Shown piece after piece: positions 37,979 to 49,625 of a stretch of 64,000 bases of DNA. Numbering within the stretch: the first letter of the stretch is position 1; every line of letters starts with the position of its first letter. Origin of the DNA: Gongronella butleri (Eukaryota; Mucoromycota; Mucoromycetes; Mucorales; Cunninghamellaceae); NCBI GenBank assembly GCA_025201375.1, contig JAIWZP010000062.1, positions 1 through 64,000 of the forward strand. Reading direction: 5' to 3'. Below the pieces are notes generated by a model. The model was not told the origin of the DNA and searched no databases. It worked only from the letters and a program-made list of their open reading frames with translations. A program made the translations under genes and the position numbers.

Positions 37979-39520
37979 ATGAATCAAGCTTCAAGAGGAT
38001 CGCGCGTTGTCTTTGGTAAGTGAAAATTGAGAAAAATGGAATCCCCCCTGTACTTAGGCTTTTTTTCTTCTAGTTGGCAATATTCCTTTCGAATTCACAG
38101 AAGAGCAGCTCGTAGATGTCTTCAAGGAAGTGGGCCCCGTCGCTTCCTTTCGGTAAGCAAAAGTATGACCCGGATCTTGCGAGTGAGACTCATGTTTTCT
38201 TCCTTTTAGACTGCTGTTTGACCGCGAGACCGGCAGACCCAAGGGCTATGGGTTTTGCGAGTACTACGACGCCGAGACGGCTGCTAGCGCCGTGCGAAAC
38301 TTGAGCAACTACGAGCTTGGCGGCCGCCAACTGCGAGTCGATTATGCCTCGGCCGATGAGCGCAACAACATTGCACCCCCTACACATCCTCCTGCTGCCG
38401 GTGCCGCCACGAATCAGGGTCCACAGGTAGTGCCATTGGGGATACCATTGTTACGCCTGCGCTCTTTTGTGCGCGTCGCGTCGTTCACGTGCCTGACGTT
38501 TTTTCTTTTTTTTTGTTCTTTTTTCATTTTTTTTTTCTTTTGCTGTAGCAACCTGCCATGGGCGGCGTGCCACCACCTGCGCCAAATCTTGGTGGTCCTT
38601 CTCACATGGGTCCACCGCCATCGACAGAAGACATTGCACAGGTGCTTGGCAGCATGACACACCAAGATCTACTGACGCTCCTTGGCCAGATGAAGTCGCT
38701 TTCGATCGACCGGCCCGAGTATACACGCGATTTCCTCGGCAACAATCCTCAACTTGCCTATGCCTTGTTCCAGTCCATGGTCATGATGAATCTCGTCGAT
38801 CCCAACCTGATCTCGGTAAGAAAGAGGACAAAATACGCGTGTGATTGCACGTTGGAGAATGAACAAGACGCAAAAGACGCGTGTGGCTCGACGTTGGAGA
38901 ATCAACAAGACGCGACAATGGAACTCAAGAGGCACATTTATCCATATTTTTATTCTTTTTCTTGTTTTTTTAGCGATTGATCGCCACGATACCTCAAAAT
39001 GCTGCGGCCGCTCCACCTGGTCCGCAACCGCCGATGCAACAGCCGCTGCCCACGATGCCCCCACAGGCGCAGCCACCCATTCAGCAAGGCATGCCGCCGT
39101 CCATGCAGCCCATGCAGCCCCCAATGCCGCAGAGCATCCCACCACCAGCACAGATGCAGCCACCAGCACAGATGCAGCCACCCATGGGCGCTCCGCCCAT
39201 GCAAACTGGCATGCCCCCTCAAGGTACACTCAGAGATACGGCATAGATCCAACGAGAGCCAGTTGCTCACGCCTTTTTTTTTTTCTTTCTTGATGTTGAT
39301 TTAGACACTGCAGCGGAGCAAAAAGCGCTACTGATGCAGGTCATGCAACTGACCGACGACCAAATCAACAATTTGCCGCCCGAGCATCGTGAACAAGTGC
39401 GCCAGCTGGTAAATTTGGAACTACACGGATCGGCAGAACAAGGAGAGAAGGCGAAACCATCAAATCGACTGACTTTTTTCTATTTTAATATTGTAGAAGG
39501 CCCAATTGACGATGCAATGA
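37979..39520 (+). CDS. Cleavage stimulation factor subunit 2 (CstF-64 / Rna15)
   Basis: Seven exons encode a protein of about 350 residues with the CstF-64 layout. An N-terminal RRM has RNP2-type VVFGNIPFEF and RNP1-type [10 protein letters not shown]. The hinge domain follows ([19 protein letters not shown], with [20 protein letters not shown]). A Pro/Met/Gln-rich linker ([20 protein letters not shown]) leads to the C-terminal three-helix domain, [20 protein letters not shown]. The last exon is only eight codons (KAQLTMQ and stop). CstF-64 binds GU-rich sequence downstream of poly(A) sites in pre-mRNA 3'-end formation, with CstF-77 on the hinge. The intron before the Pro-rich exon carries a 42-bp imperfect tandem duplication. 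Confidence 0.95.
38835..38918 (+). repeat. 42-bp imperfect tandem duplication in a CstF-64 intron
   Basis: Unit 1 begins at 38,835 and unit 2 at 38,877. Both carry acgcgtgtg, then cgttggagaat, then caacaagacgc-type sequence with a few substitutions. The unit length is a multiple of three, and the frame happens to stay open through both copies. Confidence 0.8.
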
Positions 39521-40449
39521 GCACCATCATGGGGGCTACTTGGCTGCTGTTTACTTTTACTTCGCCGATATCTTATCATCATGCCATACTTGTCACGCAA
39601 TTCCCTTTGTCTTGTCCTTTTCTTCATTTTCATCTAATTCAGTGGCTGCAGCACAACACGCGCCGCTCATTTAGACCTGACCACACGCTTTTGAATTAAA
39701 AACCCATCATGCCAGCTCATTGCTTTGGCTATAAAGTCTTGCAAATTCGTCCGGCAACTGACACTGCTTGTTCTTTGTCCTTCTTGTGAACTCAAAGCAT
39801 TTAATGCAGTAAATCATAGATCATGGGTCAGATGGAACGTCCGTGTCGCGTTGTTGCGCGTCATTTTAACCTCTGAGCCGCAGGCTTCATTGCATCATTA
39901 CCATTTTTCTTGAAAATCTCAAAAAAACATTGTGCCAACGTGCACAAAATCCGCCTGACCGTTTTTTTGTGATGGCAAAACTTGGTCTAGATCCAACAAT
40001 GATTTGTGGCATGATATCATGACCTTAATCGCATGGGATTTGTTATCATAAAATTCATGAATCGATGGTGCATGTCTCGACAATATCATAGTGTAATTTA
40101 ATGACAGTACCGTACTGTATCCAGAAAAAAAAAGGCGTTAAAATATGATATTCTATCCATCAGAGAGGGAACGAGCAAGCTGCGGGATGTTCACCGGTGT
40201 CCGAGTCGTTGCGCGGGCGCGTCTACGTGTCCAACAGGGCTATTAACGCGTGTTTTGGTTCCTTTTGTGCGTTTTTTCGCCATTCCCCTTTGCCACCTCA
40301 ACAATTCCGTTCTCATACTTTTCTCCTGATGGTATGCTACACGTGTGTAGAATTGTTTATTATTTTATCCATTAAAAAAAAAAAAGAGTGAGTGTTTGAC
40401 CTGCTTATTTAGCGGGCATGGGGCGAAATGAGCCACCATTAGAGGGTCA
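39521..40449. other. Convergent intergenic region; nothing recognised
   Basis: This separates the 3' ends of the CstF-64 and SND2-like genes. It is AT-rich, contains the palindrome atgatatcat at 40,011-40,020 and shows no gene-like frame. Confidence 0.5.
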
Positions 40450-41277
40450 TCAACGCACATATTTGACCTTGTTGCTCTTGCTGCGCTTTTCCATCTTTTG
40501 TTGGCGCTTGGACATGCCTGCATTATTCTTGCCATCCTCAGCGCCGCCCGCCGCGCCCTGCATAGAGCCTAGGTAGCCCATGGCCATGGGCACGAGCTTG
40601 AACGCCGCGTAACCAGGAATCTAAATGGTCCAATAAGCAAAAAAATAAGCAACGCGACGCGTCGTGACGCATCAATTTTTGCTTTGCATCGCGCTATTGC
40701 TACATTTTGCGTCTTACGAGCAAATAGGTGTACCAAAACTTGTCAGAGAGCAATGCCGTAGTGACGGCGATGAACCACGTGATGTAGATGATGTCGAAGC
40801 AGTACCTGGAGTTGAGAAGCGAGGAGAAAAAGGTGAGGCCTTCTCAATTGACTCTATTTTCGCAAAATCTTACGCCGTGAGGCCCTCGGCATTGAGATCC
40901 TCGCCGCTGGAGACTAGGCTGCCGTCCGCGGCGAAGCGTGGGGTGCTTGAGGAGCGCAAAAGATTCCACAGCATGACCGAGATACCCGTGGCGACGATGT
41001 ACAAAAAGGCAATGCCCTTTGTAAACGAGGCCCAATGGTAAATGACGCGCCAGGCAATGTAAAGTGCCTAGTATCCATGAAATTGAACGTCAATTGAAAG
41101 CCGTGGGGGCTGCGTGACGCGCTCGATCCACTTACATTCACGCCAAGGAAGCCCATTTGCAGATTTGCAAGGGTTTTTGTGTTTGCGGCTGCAATTTTTT
41201 TCGACGACGCGTTGGCCTAGGAACAAAAAAACACGTCAATGGCCAAGCTGCGCACGGGTGAGTCGTTTGGTTACCAT
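40450..41277 (-). CDS. SND2 / TMEM208-family ER membrane protein
   Basis: Five exons assemble to about 178 residues, the usual size of the family. The N-terminus reads ANASSKKIAAANTKTLANLQ. Hydrophobic segments follow (GIAFLYIVATGISVMLWNLL and FDIIYITWFIAVTTALLS), then YLLIPGYAAFKLVP, and a basic tail (GMSKRQQKMEKRSKSNKVKY). SND2/TMEM208 belongs to the SRP-independent route for targeting membrane proteins to the ER. The initiator ATG (41,275-41,277) is followed at once by GTAACC, and the next exon begins with GCC Ala after a T-run AG, so exon 1 codes only for Met. The family N-terminus (M-A-N-x-S-x-K-K) supports this join. Confidence 0.9.
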
Positions 41278-41460
41278 TGTGATGTAGGATGCAAGAGCAA
41301 AAGCCAAAAAAAAAAAAAAAGAGACAAGAAGGGCGGGAAAAGAGGGGGAATTGAATGAAATCGGGGGCCGCCATGAAATTGGGCTGTCTAAATTTATTAC
41401 GGATTTCGTCAGGGGTTGGGAATGGGAGGGGGATGGGAAGCGTGTGATTGTGGCCCTTGA

Positions 41461-42816
41461 TTATAAGAGATTGAAGCGTTTGCCAAACGCGAGCATAAAG
41501 GCGACATAAGCAGCCATGCCAAGGACGATCCAGAAGAACCATGCGAGGTCTGGGTTGTCCTGGCCGGGCACGTGGACGTTCATGCCAAAAAGACCGGCAA
41601 CAAGATTCAATGGCACGACGAGCGTGGCCAAAAAGGTCAGGCGATTGATGACCTCATTGGTGCTGTTGCCTGCTTGCGACAGCTCAATGGAGATTTGGCC
41701 AAGGTAATTGCGGTGCGCACGGCCAAGGACCAAATCGTAATGGTTCACGTTCTGTAGCATGGTTTGAATATGATCTACACAAGAAAAAAAAAAAAAAAGG
41801 AGGGGTGGGGAAAGACGTCAATCCCAGGGGAAAAAGGGATTTCCGACAGCACAACCGAGACCCAGAGATTTCCATTCATGCAATTTCTCTGTATCGCTCC
41901 ATTACCTTGGATATCGCCCAGGAAGAGGACGATCTCGTGATGGATATTGTTGACGGTATTGTTCTTTTCGATGGACGAGACCGAGTCCGAGGAGGCGGCA
42001 ATGGATGTGGCAGTGGCGGATGAGGATGGTGGTGGTGCTGTGCCTTGCGGGATAGGTGTTTGTTGCAATCGTCGGCGTGTGAGATAATCCATTTCCTTTG
42101 TTCGGTCCTCGTAGCGCTTCATGAGGCTGCGGACGACATCTGCCTTTGGGGCGAGCAAGCGCATGAGCTGCATGACGGTCTTGCGGCAGCTGCCAATGCG
42201 TCGCAGCATGTCTGTCTGCTCGGAGCCGTTGAGAACGAGCACGAGATCATCAATTGAGTCGACTTCCAGCTCGCTGTGCTGGATCAGGGGGGCAAAGCTG
42301 TCGGTGATGTTGTCGATCAGCGCATAATTGATCCACTCGGGTGTCATGGTGATAAAGTCGCGCAATTGATGGATGCGTTTGCGGACATTGTGCGGGTGCG
42401 GCAGCGGCTGGAAGTGGAACTAGACAAAAAAAGAAAAAAAAAAAAGAAAAAAAGAGACGAATTGAGCATTGTCCAAGCAAGAAAAACAAAGTGGAAAAAA
42501 AGATCAAAGAAGAAAAAAAAAGGGGGGGCCGGGACATACGGTGAGGACGCCGTCTTTGAAGACGACAATGTAGAAATTGGCGGCCTCGAGGTAATCTTGG
42601 CTTGAATAGTCATGATTAAAGCTCTGGAAACTGATGAACATGTAGTGTTGGAAGATTTCACATTTTTCACGCGCTTCTTGTGCTTGGATATCCTCGGTGG
42701 TCAGCGGATGCAGGCGGAAGATCTGAAAAAAAAAAAAAAAAAAAAAGTGATGAAATGAGCCAATTTTACCTTTTTTTGCATTTTTTTTTTTTTTTTTTGG
42801 GAGCACCCACGGCTAT

Positions 42817-42865
<49 letters not shown>

Positions 42866-43377
42866 TTGCTGAGGACACGCATTTCGTGGTCGGTGGGGGA
42901 CATGATGTCGATCCACCAGCATGGGGACGAGGCAAGGGCATCCGAGACGCATTGAGCGGGATTTGCTTTCATGGCGAGCAATTCCCTTAGGGAATTGTTC
43001 TTGACGGAGCCTGTGGCGGTGTCGTAGAAAGTGTAGCGGTCCTTGATGTCTTTTACCTTGCGGATATCCGGGTGGGACTCGCTGGAAGCGATGATGCTAT
43101 ATCGGCGCTTTTCAGCGCCGTCCAAAAGATCGTTCAGCTTGGCAGACATGCGGGTATCTTTCATGAGTGAGTCTTGGTCGTCCGACGCAAGAAAGGCGTG
43201 CAAGGCGTCCTTGTCGACGGAGGGCTGCTGCTGCTGTTGCAAAAATTGAGGCTGGGAAGGCGGCTGCTGCTGTTGTTGCGAATTGTAAAGCAGGTCCAAT
43301 TCGGTTGGGTGGATGTCCAGCAGTGTTGTAGACACACGCCGGCTTGGTGTGGGCGCATTGCTATAGTCTTCGTCCAT
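41461..43377 (-). CDS. CorA/Mnr2/Alr-type Mg2+ transporter
   Basis: Five exons give about 550 residues. The N-terminal cytosolic domain is Gln-rich (NSQQQQQPPSQPQFLQQQQQ) and then carries the fungal CorA pattern: WWIDIMSPTDHEMRVLSK, then RLHPLTTEDIQAQEAREKCE, then FKDGVLTFHFQPLPHPHNVR. The C-terminus has two helices around the signature GMN loop: VVPLNLVAGLFGMNVHVPGQ, then FFWIVLGMAAYVAFMLAF. CorA proteins are pentameric divalent-cation channels. Whether it is plasma-membrane (Alr1) or vacuolar (Mnr2) cannot be told. The intron between IFRL and the preceding exon holds a T run of about 42 nt (42,821-42,862). Confidence 0.94.
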
Positions 43378-43617
43378 TGAAAGAAGGGAGCTAGGGCATG
43401 GACAATAAAAAAAAAAACAAGGGAAAAAAGAGAAGATCAAACAAAATTGATGGACCTGCGTTTGAAATTTTATAGGCGCATCCCAAAAAAGGCAATCTGC
43501 CGCCCACGTTGGTCTTCATGCCATCAACGGATCCCCGCCACCCGACACTTTTTTTTTTTTATTCTCTTTCTCCTTTTTTTTCTTTCTTTTTCCACCCCTG
43601 GCTAGTCCAAAGCGCAA

Positions 43618-44176
43618 ATGCATAAGCTCACGGACTCTATTGACTGGCTTCATGTGGCCACGGCCTCCTTTGTCGCCTTACTATCGGGCGTTTACCTCGG
43701 ACACAAGCTTGTAAGCGCAGGGATCGCGTTTTTCTTTTTTGTCGTTTTCCTAAGCGATCTCGTTCTTTTTTTTTAGGCCGTGGGTGGCGCGCACGCTGAC
43801 GAGGACGAGGATGAAATGGACCAGCTTGCCGAGGGAGCCATTGACGTGAACAAATACCAGGATTACAAGATGGTGCTTGTAGTGCGCACGGATTTGGGCA
43901 TGACCAAGGGCAAGATTGCTGCTCAATGCGGTCATGCCACTCTTGCCTGTTACAAGGCAATCCTAAAGTCCCATCCCGAGGTAAAAAAAAAAAAAAAAAA
44001 TGGCATGATTATGGCACATGAATTTGCAGGGAGAGGAAAAACAGTCTAAATTACGATTTTATTCTGTTTTACCAGGTGCTCAAGCGATGGGAGCGCTCGG
44101 GTCAGGCCAAGGTTGCCCTGAAGGCTGCCAGTGAGGATGAAATGTAAGTTTTGACCGTGGATCATGGGCAGAGAGC

Positions 44177-44252
<76 letters not shown>

Positions 44253-44725
44253 GAAATGGGGGGGGGGGCAAAACTCGTGTTTTTGGCAAGCATGGCAAAC
44301 CAATTGGCCAACGCGACGTTTCTCAGCGGCAACAAAGCATGGCAGGCTACAGAAAAATTGGCAAAAAGACGCGCTCGTGAGGGGGAGAGGAGGAATTGGG
44401 CAATTTGCAGAAAAAAAAATAGTCAATTTGCTGAAAATTGGACAAAAGACAGGCTCCAGTTGCAGATAAAAGAGGCCGAGAGACGCACACAGTTGCAAGA
44501 GATGGGGGGAAGGGCATAAAACAAGACTTGGGGCCAAAGCAACTCACATTTTTTGTTGATAGCCTCGAATTGCAAGCCAAGGCGCTCAGTTTGAACTTGA
44601 CTGCGCAGAGCATCTGCGACGCGGGCCGCACGCAGATCGCCGCTGGATCGCGCACGGTGCTTGGCCTCGGGCCGGGTCCAGTGGAATTGATCAATGAGGT
44701 GTCTGGTCATCTCAAGCTCTTGTGA
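43618..44725 (+). CDS. PTH2: Peptidyl-tRNA hydrolase 2 (PTH2/PTRH2)
   Basis: Exons 43618-43710, 43777-43980, 44076-44143 and 44563-44725 give 175 residues, close to the human protein. Exon 1 encodes a membrane-anchor helix ([19 protein letters not shown]), as in mitochondrion-anchored PTRH2. The catalytic domain shows [31 protein letters not shown], then [20 protein letters not shown]. The enzyme releases peptides from peptidyl-tRNA. Intron 3 is 419 nt, far longer than its neighbours, and contains an uninterrupted A68 tract; intron 2 starts with an A run right after GT. Glycogenin follows 133 bp downstream on the same strand. Confidence 0.96.
44181..44248 (+). repeat. A68 homopolymer inside a PTH2 intron
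   Basis: This is an uninterrupted run of 68 A about 37 nt downstream of the 5' splice site of PTH2 intron 3. It could be genuine or inflated by assembly or sequencing error. Confidence 0.9.
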
Positions 44726-44858
44726 TTGTGCAACGTTGCTTTTTGGGCACTTTTTCCGTCCTCCCACAGCCCAAATCAAGCATAAAGAATATCCAACCAC
44801 TCTTTTTTTTTTTTTGTTCTCTCTCTCTTTCTTTTTTTTTCTTTTTCTTGTTTGGTTC

Positions 44859-47800
44859 ATGTCGTTTGCGTTTGTGACGCTCGTTTCCAGCGACGCATAT
44901 GCTGCGGGTGCGCTTGTGCTTGCGCACCGGCTCCGTGAGGTGGGAACGGCGCACGACCTTGTGTGTCTTGCGACGAGTGCAGTGTCTCCGTCTGTGGTTG
45001 CCCTTCTTTCGGGTGTGTTCCGCGTGGTGAGTGTGTCGACGCTGTCGTCGAGCGATGTAGACAACCTTGCGCTGCTTGGGCGCCCTGACCTTGTGCACAC
45101 GTATACAAAGCTGCACGTTTGGCGTCTGACCGAGTATGCCAAGGTGGTGTTCCTGGACGCGGATACGCTGCCATTGCGCAATGTGGATGCGCTCTTCGAT
45201 TTTCCTTGTTTTTCCGCTGCCCCGGATGCCGGGTGGCCGGATTGCTTCAATTCCGGCGTGTTTGTCACCAAACCGAGCAACGACACGTACCGTGCACTTG
45301 TTGCGATGGCGGCGGCCCATGGCTCGTTTGACGGAGGCGACCAGGGCCTGCTCAATCGATTTTTCCAGGACAAATGGCACCGCCTGCCTTTTACGTACAA
45401 CACAACCCCAACAACCCAATACAGGTAACACACAAACGACCTCGACCCCGCGCGCGCACGGGCCGCGTTGATTGGGGGACCAAAAAAAAAAAAAAGAAGC
45501 CTCGGGGACTGATCCCTCCTTTTTTTGTATTTTTTGTATTTTTTGTATTTTTTTTTTTTTTTTGGCTCTTAATAGTTATGCTCCCGCGCACCAATTCTAT
45601 GAGCAATCCATCTCGATTTGTCATTTTATTGGACTCAACAAGCCGTGGACGTATCACCGCTTTGCAGATGGCAACATCATGTCGCATGAATGGGATGGCC
45701 TGACGCGGCTGCTTCAGGCGTGGTGGGATGTGTGGCAGAGCCACTATGGCCAGGTAAAGGAATTAAAAAGAAAGGCAATTGACCGGGACTGGCCCACGAT
45801 TCGATGATCTGGACGCGATTGGAGGACACGTGTTCCTGATTCCTTTTTTTTTTTTTTTGATTGATTTCACCAGATGTCGCCGTATCAACTTTTGTCTGTG
45901 CCTGGGCCGTCAGCCATGAAGCAAGAGCCTGTCAAGGAGTTCCACACGATTGACAATGCGTGGGACAATGATGCCATTGAGCAAGATATGCATCTTTACG
46001 AGCATCACCGGTATACACAACCCATGCCGCCCATTGACAACATTTCCATCGCCATTACGCCCGACTGGCTGCACGATCGACACGAGGACATTGAGTCAAT
46101 TGACACTTCCACCATCCTTTCCGAAGAACCGCCTCTGGTATGCGCTTTTTTTTTTTTTTTGCATTTTTTGCATTTTTTCGTCTTGCAAGCACACGCGAGC
46201 TCATCCATTCCTTTTTTTTTTTTACCACATTGTAGCAAGTTGCTGCGGTACCTGAAGAGGAGCATGTGGCGGCTGACGGTATTTGTGAGCAGCCTGTCGA
46301 ATCTATTGAGGAAAAGGAGTCATTGGCGCAATCACAAGGATCGGGGGAGGCAACGGAGACCCATTCGACGCAGCACGAGGAACAAGTGATTGCTTCGCAA
46401 GACGAGGAGCCCCGTGAAGATGGTGACGAGGGCCATTCCGAGCGGTATACGATGATTCAATGGGATCCGGCGCACGAGCCTCCTCCTCGCACGGTCAATC
46501 GCGCAGCCACGCCTTTCCCCGACTTTGCACAGCAATACACCAACATCTGGGACCAGCCGCTGCATGAGCAGCCCGTTTGGATTCCCCCGGCGCCTCCCGT
46601 GGAACATGAACTGCCACAAAAAGAGCATGAGGCGCCTCCACCTGAAGCGCATCATCATCACGACGAGCAATGGCATGGCGAGCACCATCATCACCAAGAG
46701 GAGCATCACCACCAGGAGGAGCATCATCATCAACATCAAGAGGAGCAACACGAGTATGAAGAAGCACGCCCAGTGGTGATTGACGCGCCTGTGACCCCGC
46801 CGCCGCCTGTGCACGTGTTCCCGTGGGAAGACCAGCCCCCGGCCCCGCCGACTCGCATCTGGATCGAGGATCTTGTGCAAGCACATGGTCACACCGGCAA
46901 ACTCATTCTTTTGGAACCTCACCATGAAGAGCCTCACCAAGACCCTTCTCCATGGCAAGAACAGGAGCATCACCAGGAGCATCACCAGGAGCATCACCAG
47001 GAGCATCACCACCAGGAGCATCATCATCACCAGGAACATCATCATCACCAGGAACAACATCGTCACCAGGAACATCATCACCACCAGGAGCACCATCAGG
47101 AGCATCATCAAGAGCATCATCAAGAGCACCAACGGCAATCAGAGGCCATTGTAGACACAAAGGAGCATCATCCTCCGCATATCGAGCCGCCACATGAGGT
47201 TCACGACGTGTCGCCACCATCGCAAGACCCAATTGGCCACCATCCACCAGAAAATTACGAGGAAAAAGAAGAAAAAATCGACAAAATTGACAAAAACGAG
47301 ATTCCAGCCCCTGAATCTCTTGGAAGCACGCGTGCATCGCCGTCTGTGTCGACGCCGGTGCGCAGCGCATCGTATGCCATGGACGAGATCATCTCACCGG
47401 CCATGCTGTCACGGTCATCGTCGCGGTTGACGGCAACGTCCGAGGAGGATGACGCCAAAAAGGGCAAAAACGACGAAGATGACGACGAAGATTGGAGTGA
47501 TCGTGACCTGATTCCCATCCCTCTAAAGGCGACGAGCAAGCTGAATGTGGGCTCATCGCCATTGGCATCGCCTGGTCTTCATCGCCGTAGGAACAGCATG
47601 CCCGCCTTGCTTGCATCGCCTCATCGCCATTCTAGGCGCAGCTCGGTTTCTTCGACGCGTTCCTCGGTGTCTGCCCATCGTCCAGCTGCTGCAGGCGACG
47701 CTTCTCCCGTCTATCCGCCTCCGCCGCCATCTTCATCGTTTGCCATGGGCACATGGCAACATCAGCATCTCCAGCAACAACAGCGCTCCTTGTTTGCCGG

Positions 47801-49625
47801 GTCGCCCATGCTCGGCTACAAACAAACGCCCTACACGTCGGCCGCAGCCACGCCTACCGCGGCGGAGTTTGAACGCGACTACTACTTTGACGAACCCGAG
47901 AATTTGGATGAAAACGACGAATTTGCGATTTCCGACGCACAAGAGGACACAACATGGGCACCAATGACCTCCATCTTCATGGATTACTCGATTGATAATG
48001 CGCTCAAGGAGGCATCGCGCTCGGCAAAGCGTGCCAAGGCCGCAGCGGACGTGCAGCCGTCTTCTTCGTCGCCCGCCAGGTGGCGCAGGTACTCATTTTC
48101 GTCGTCTTTGCGTAAAACAGGAGCCACCGCGTCTTCATCGTCGCCGTCACCATCTCCATCGCCTGGTACCTCTGGCACTTCCGGCAATTGGGACCCCGCC
48201 GCGGCATTGGCCAACTTGAAACAGGCAACGCAACGAATTATCACTGGCAAGCAATTGCAACACGCGCTTGCGGTGGCAGCCGTGGCAGGCGACGCGTCTT
48301 TGTCTACTTTGGACATGCAAGATCCCGCATCGCCTGCGCCAAGCGTGTCGCCCACAACACCAACCATGTCGTCCCTTAAAAACAACCTGTCGGACGAAAT
48401 TGCCGCTGCAAAGGAAGCGTATCGCCAGGAATTGCGGATCAGGCACCACGCCATGGCGCAGCCAGCCATGGCCCAAGCAACACATCTGGAGGTTGAGCTC
48501 GATATGTCCAAAAGCACGCTACTGCATCGTAGGCACACCGCCGTGCCTCCAATTGCCTCGTCATCGACCCCGGCTCCATTGGAGACACCATTGGCTGCCC
48601 AGCACACGCCCTTGGCCACGCCCTTGGTAGTTCACGACGCGCCATTGCCATCGGAATCATCGGAAACATTGGAATCGCCGCAATTCAAGAAAATCACGGA
48701 AACCACGGAAATTGGCGCATTGCCGATCGATGATCCCGGGCTTGGTCCTTCCAATTTCCTCTTTGGCACGTCATCCAGTCCAATTGGCTCTATCCCAACC
48801 GATCCGGAACAGGTCATAGCGCAGGCACGCGAGAAATTGGCACAACTCACAGGCGACGCCGTCGTCACGACGCGCAAAATCACGCTCGCATCTACATCCT
48901 CGACGCCAGACTTCCAAAAGCCCAAGCGCACCGCGTCGTCATCGTCTCTCGAGCGCCTCTCGCAGTATAGCTTCCCGCCGACCACCATTCATCCTACAGG
49001 CTCGCCCAGACGCACCTTTTCCTCGTTTTTGTCCGAAACGTCGTCATATGGCGAGATTGACCAGGACGACAACACTGCATCCAAAGACGTCAGCGCCGAA
49101 AAAGAAGAAAAAGAAGAAAAAGAGGCCGATCCCGAGGATTTGGACTGTCAAAGCACGACGTCGCCCGAGCAAATCGAGCCCATGAGTGCATTTTCCGAGG
49201 AACAAGGTGATGACAACAACAACCAAGATGATGATGAAGATGACGTGACCATCAGCCACTTGTCGTCTGTGTCATCCATGACCAGTCTGCCATCGATCCT
49301 TGCGCCTGACGATGATGATGAAAACGATGATGAGCTCGATGACGACGACATTGTCTTCCTTTCGGCCGTCGCCAGCGCCATCGTCAGCGAGTCTGACACC
49401 AACACACCCGATTTCCTCTCGGCAGGCTCCGTCACACCTGTTGGGTTCCATCGCATGGCTGATGCCGCCACTTCTACACCCCCGCTGCCCCACGATCTCG
49501 ACGATCCCCATTGGGCCGTCACTTTGGATGACATTGACGCGTCGGTGCTCCGCCCATCCGAGCGCGACATCGTCAGCGACGCCGATTCCACTCAATCCGA
49601 TCGCACACCCACCGGATCCTCGTGA
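44859..49625 (+). CDS. Glycogenin (GT8) with a ~1,200-residue low-complexity tail
   Basis: Exons 44859-45424, 45576-45753, 45874-46137 and 46236-49625 give 1,465 residues. The first 260 are a GT8 glycogenin domain: MSFAFVTLVSSDAYAAGALV, the DxD motif VVFLDADTLPL, FNSGVFVTKPSN, GGDQGLLNRFF, ICHFIGLNKPW. Glycogenin glucosylates itself on tyrosine to prime glycogen; a candidate acceptor lies in TTQYSYAPAHQF. The tail has motifs usual in fungal glycogenins (VFPWEDQPPAPPTRIW, with MIQWDP). It then runs into a His/Glu/Gln repeat array at about 46,660-47,150 and Ser/Pro/Asp-rich sequence to the end (SSTPAPLETPLAAQ, DDDDENDDELDDDD). Fungal glycogenins commonly have 400-800 residues, so this is very long. 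The tail is one uninterrupted exon with codon use like the rest, so it appears real. Confidence 0.92.
46660..47150 (+). repeat. His/Glu/Gln-coding tandem array in glycogenin
   Basis: The array is dominated by units of the type caccaggagcat (H-Q-E-H), and is densest at 46,967-47,110. It codes for HHQEHHQEHHQEHHHQ-type sequence. It stays in frame and free of stops. Confidence 0.9.

Noticed and set aside
46332..47138. 268-codon minus-strand frame rich in Met/Leu/Val opposite the glycogenin tail
   Set aside because: It is the complement of the His/Glu/Gln repeat array; CAT/GAG codons read as ATG/CTC on the other strand. A mirror of a repeat, not a membrane protein.
46660..47150. Short regular repeats that could suggest a CRISPR-like array
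   Set aside because: The units are codon-level repeats with no unique spacers and lie inside an open reading frame of a eukaryotic gene.
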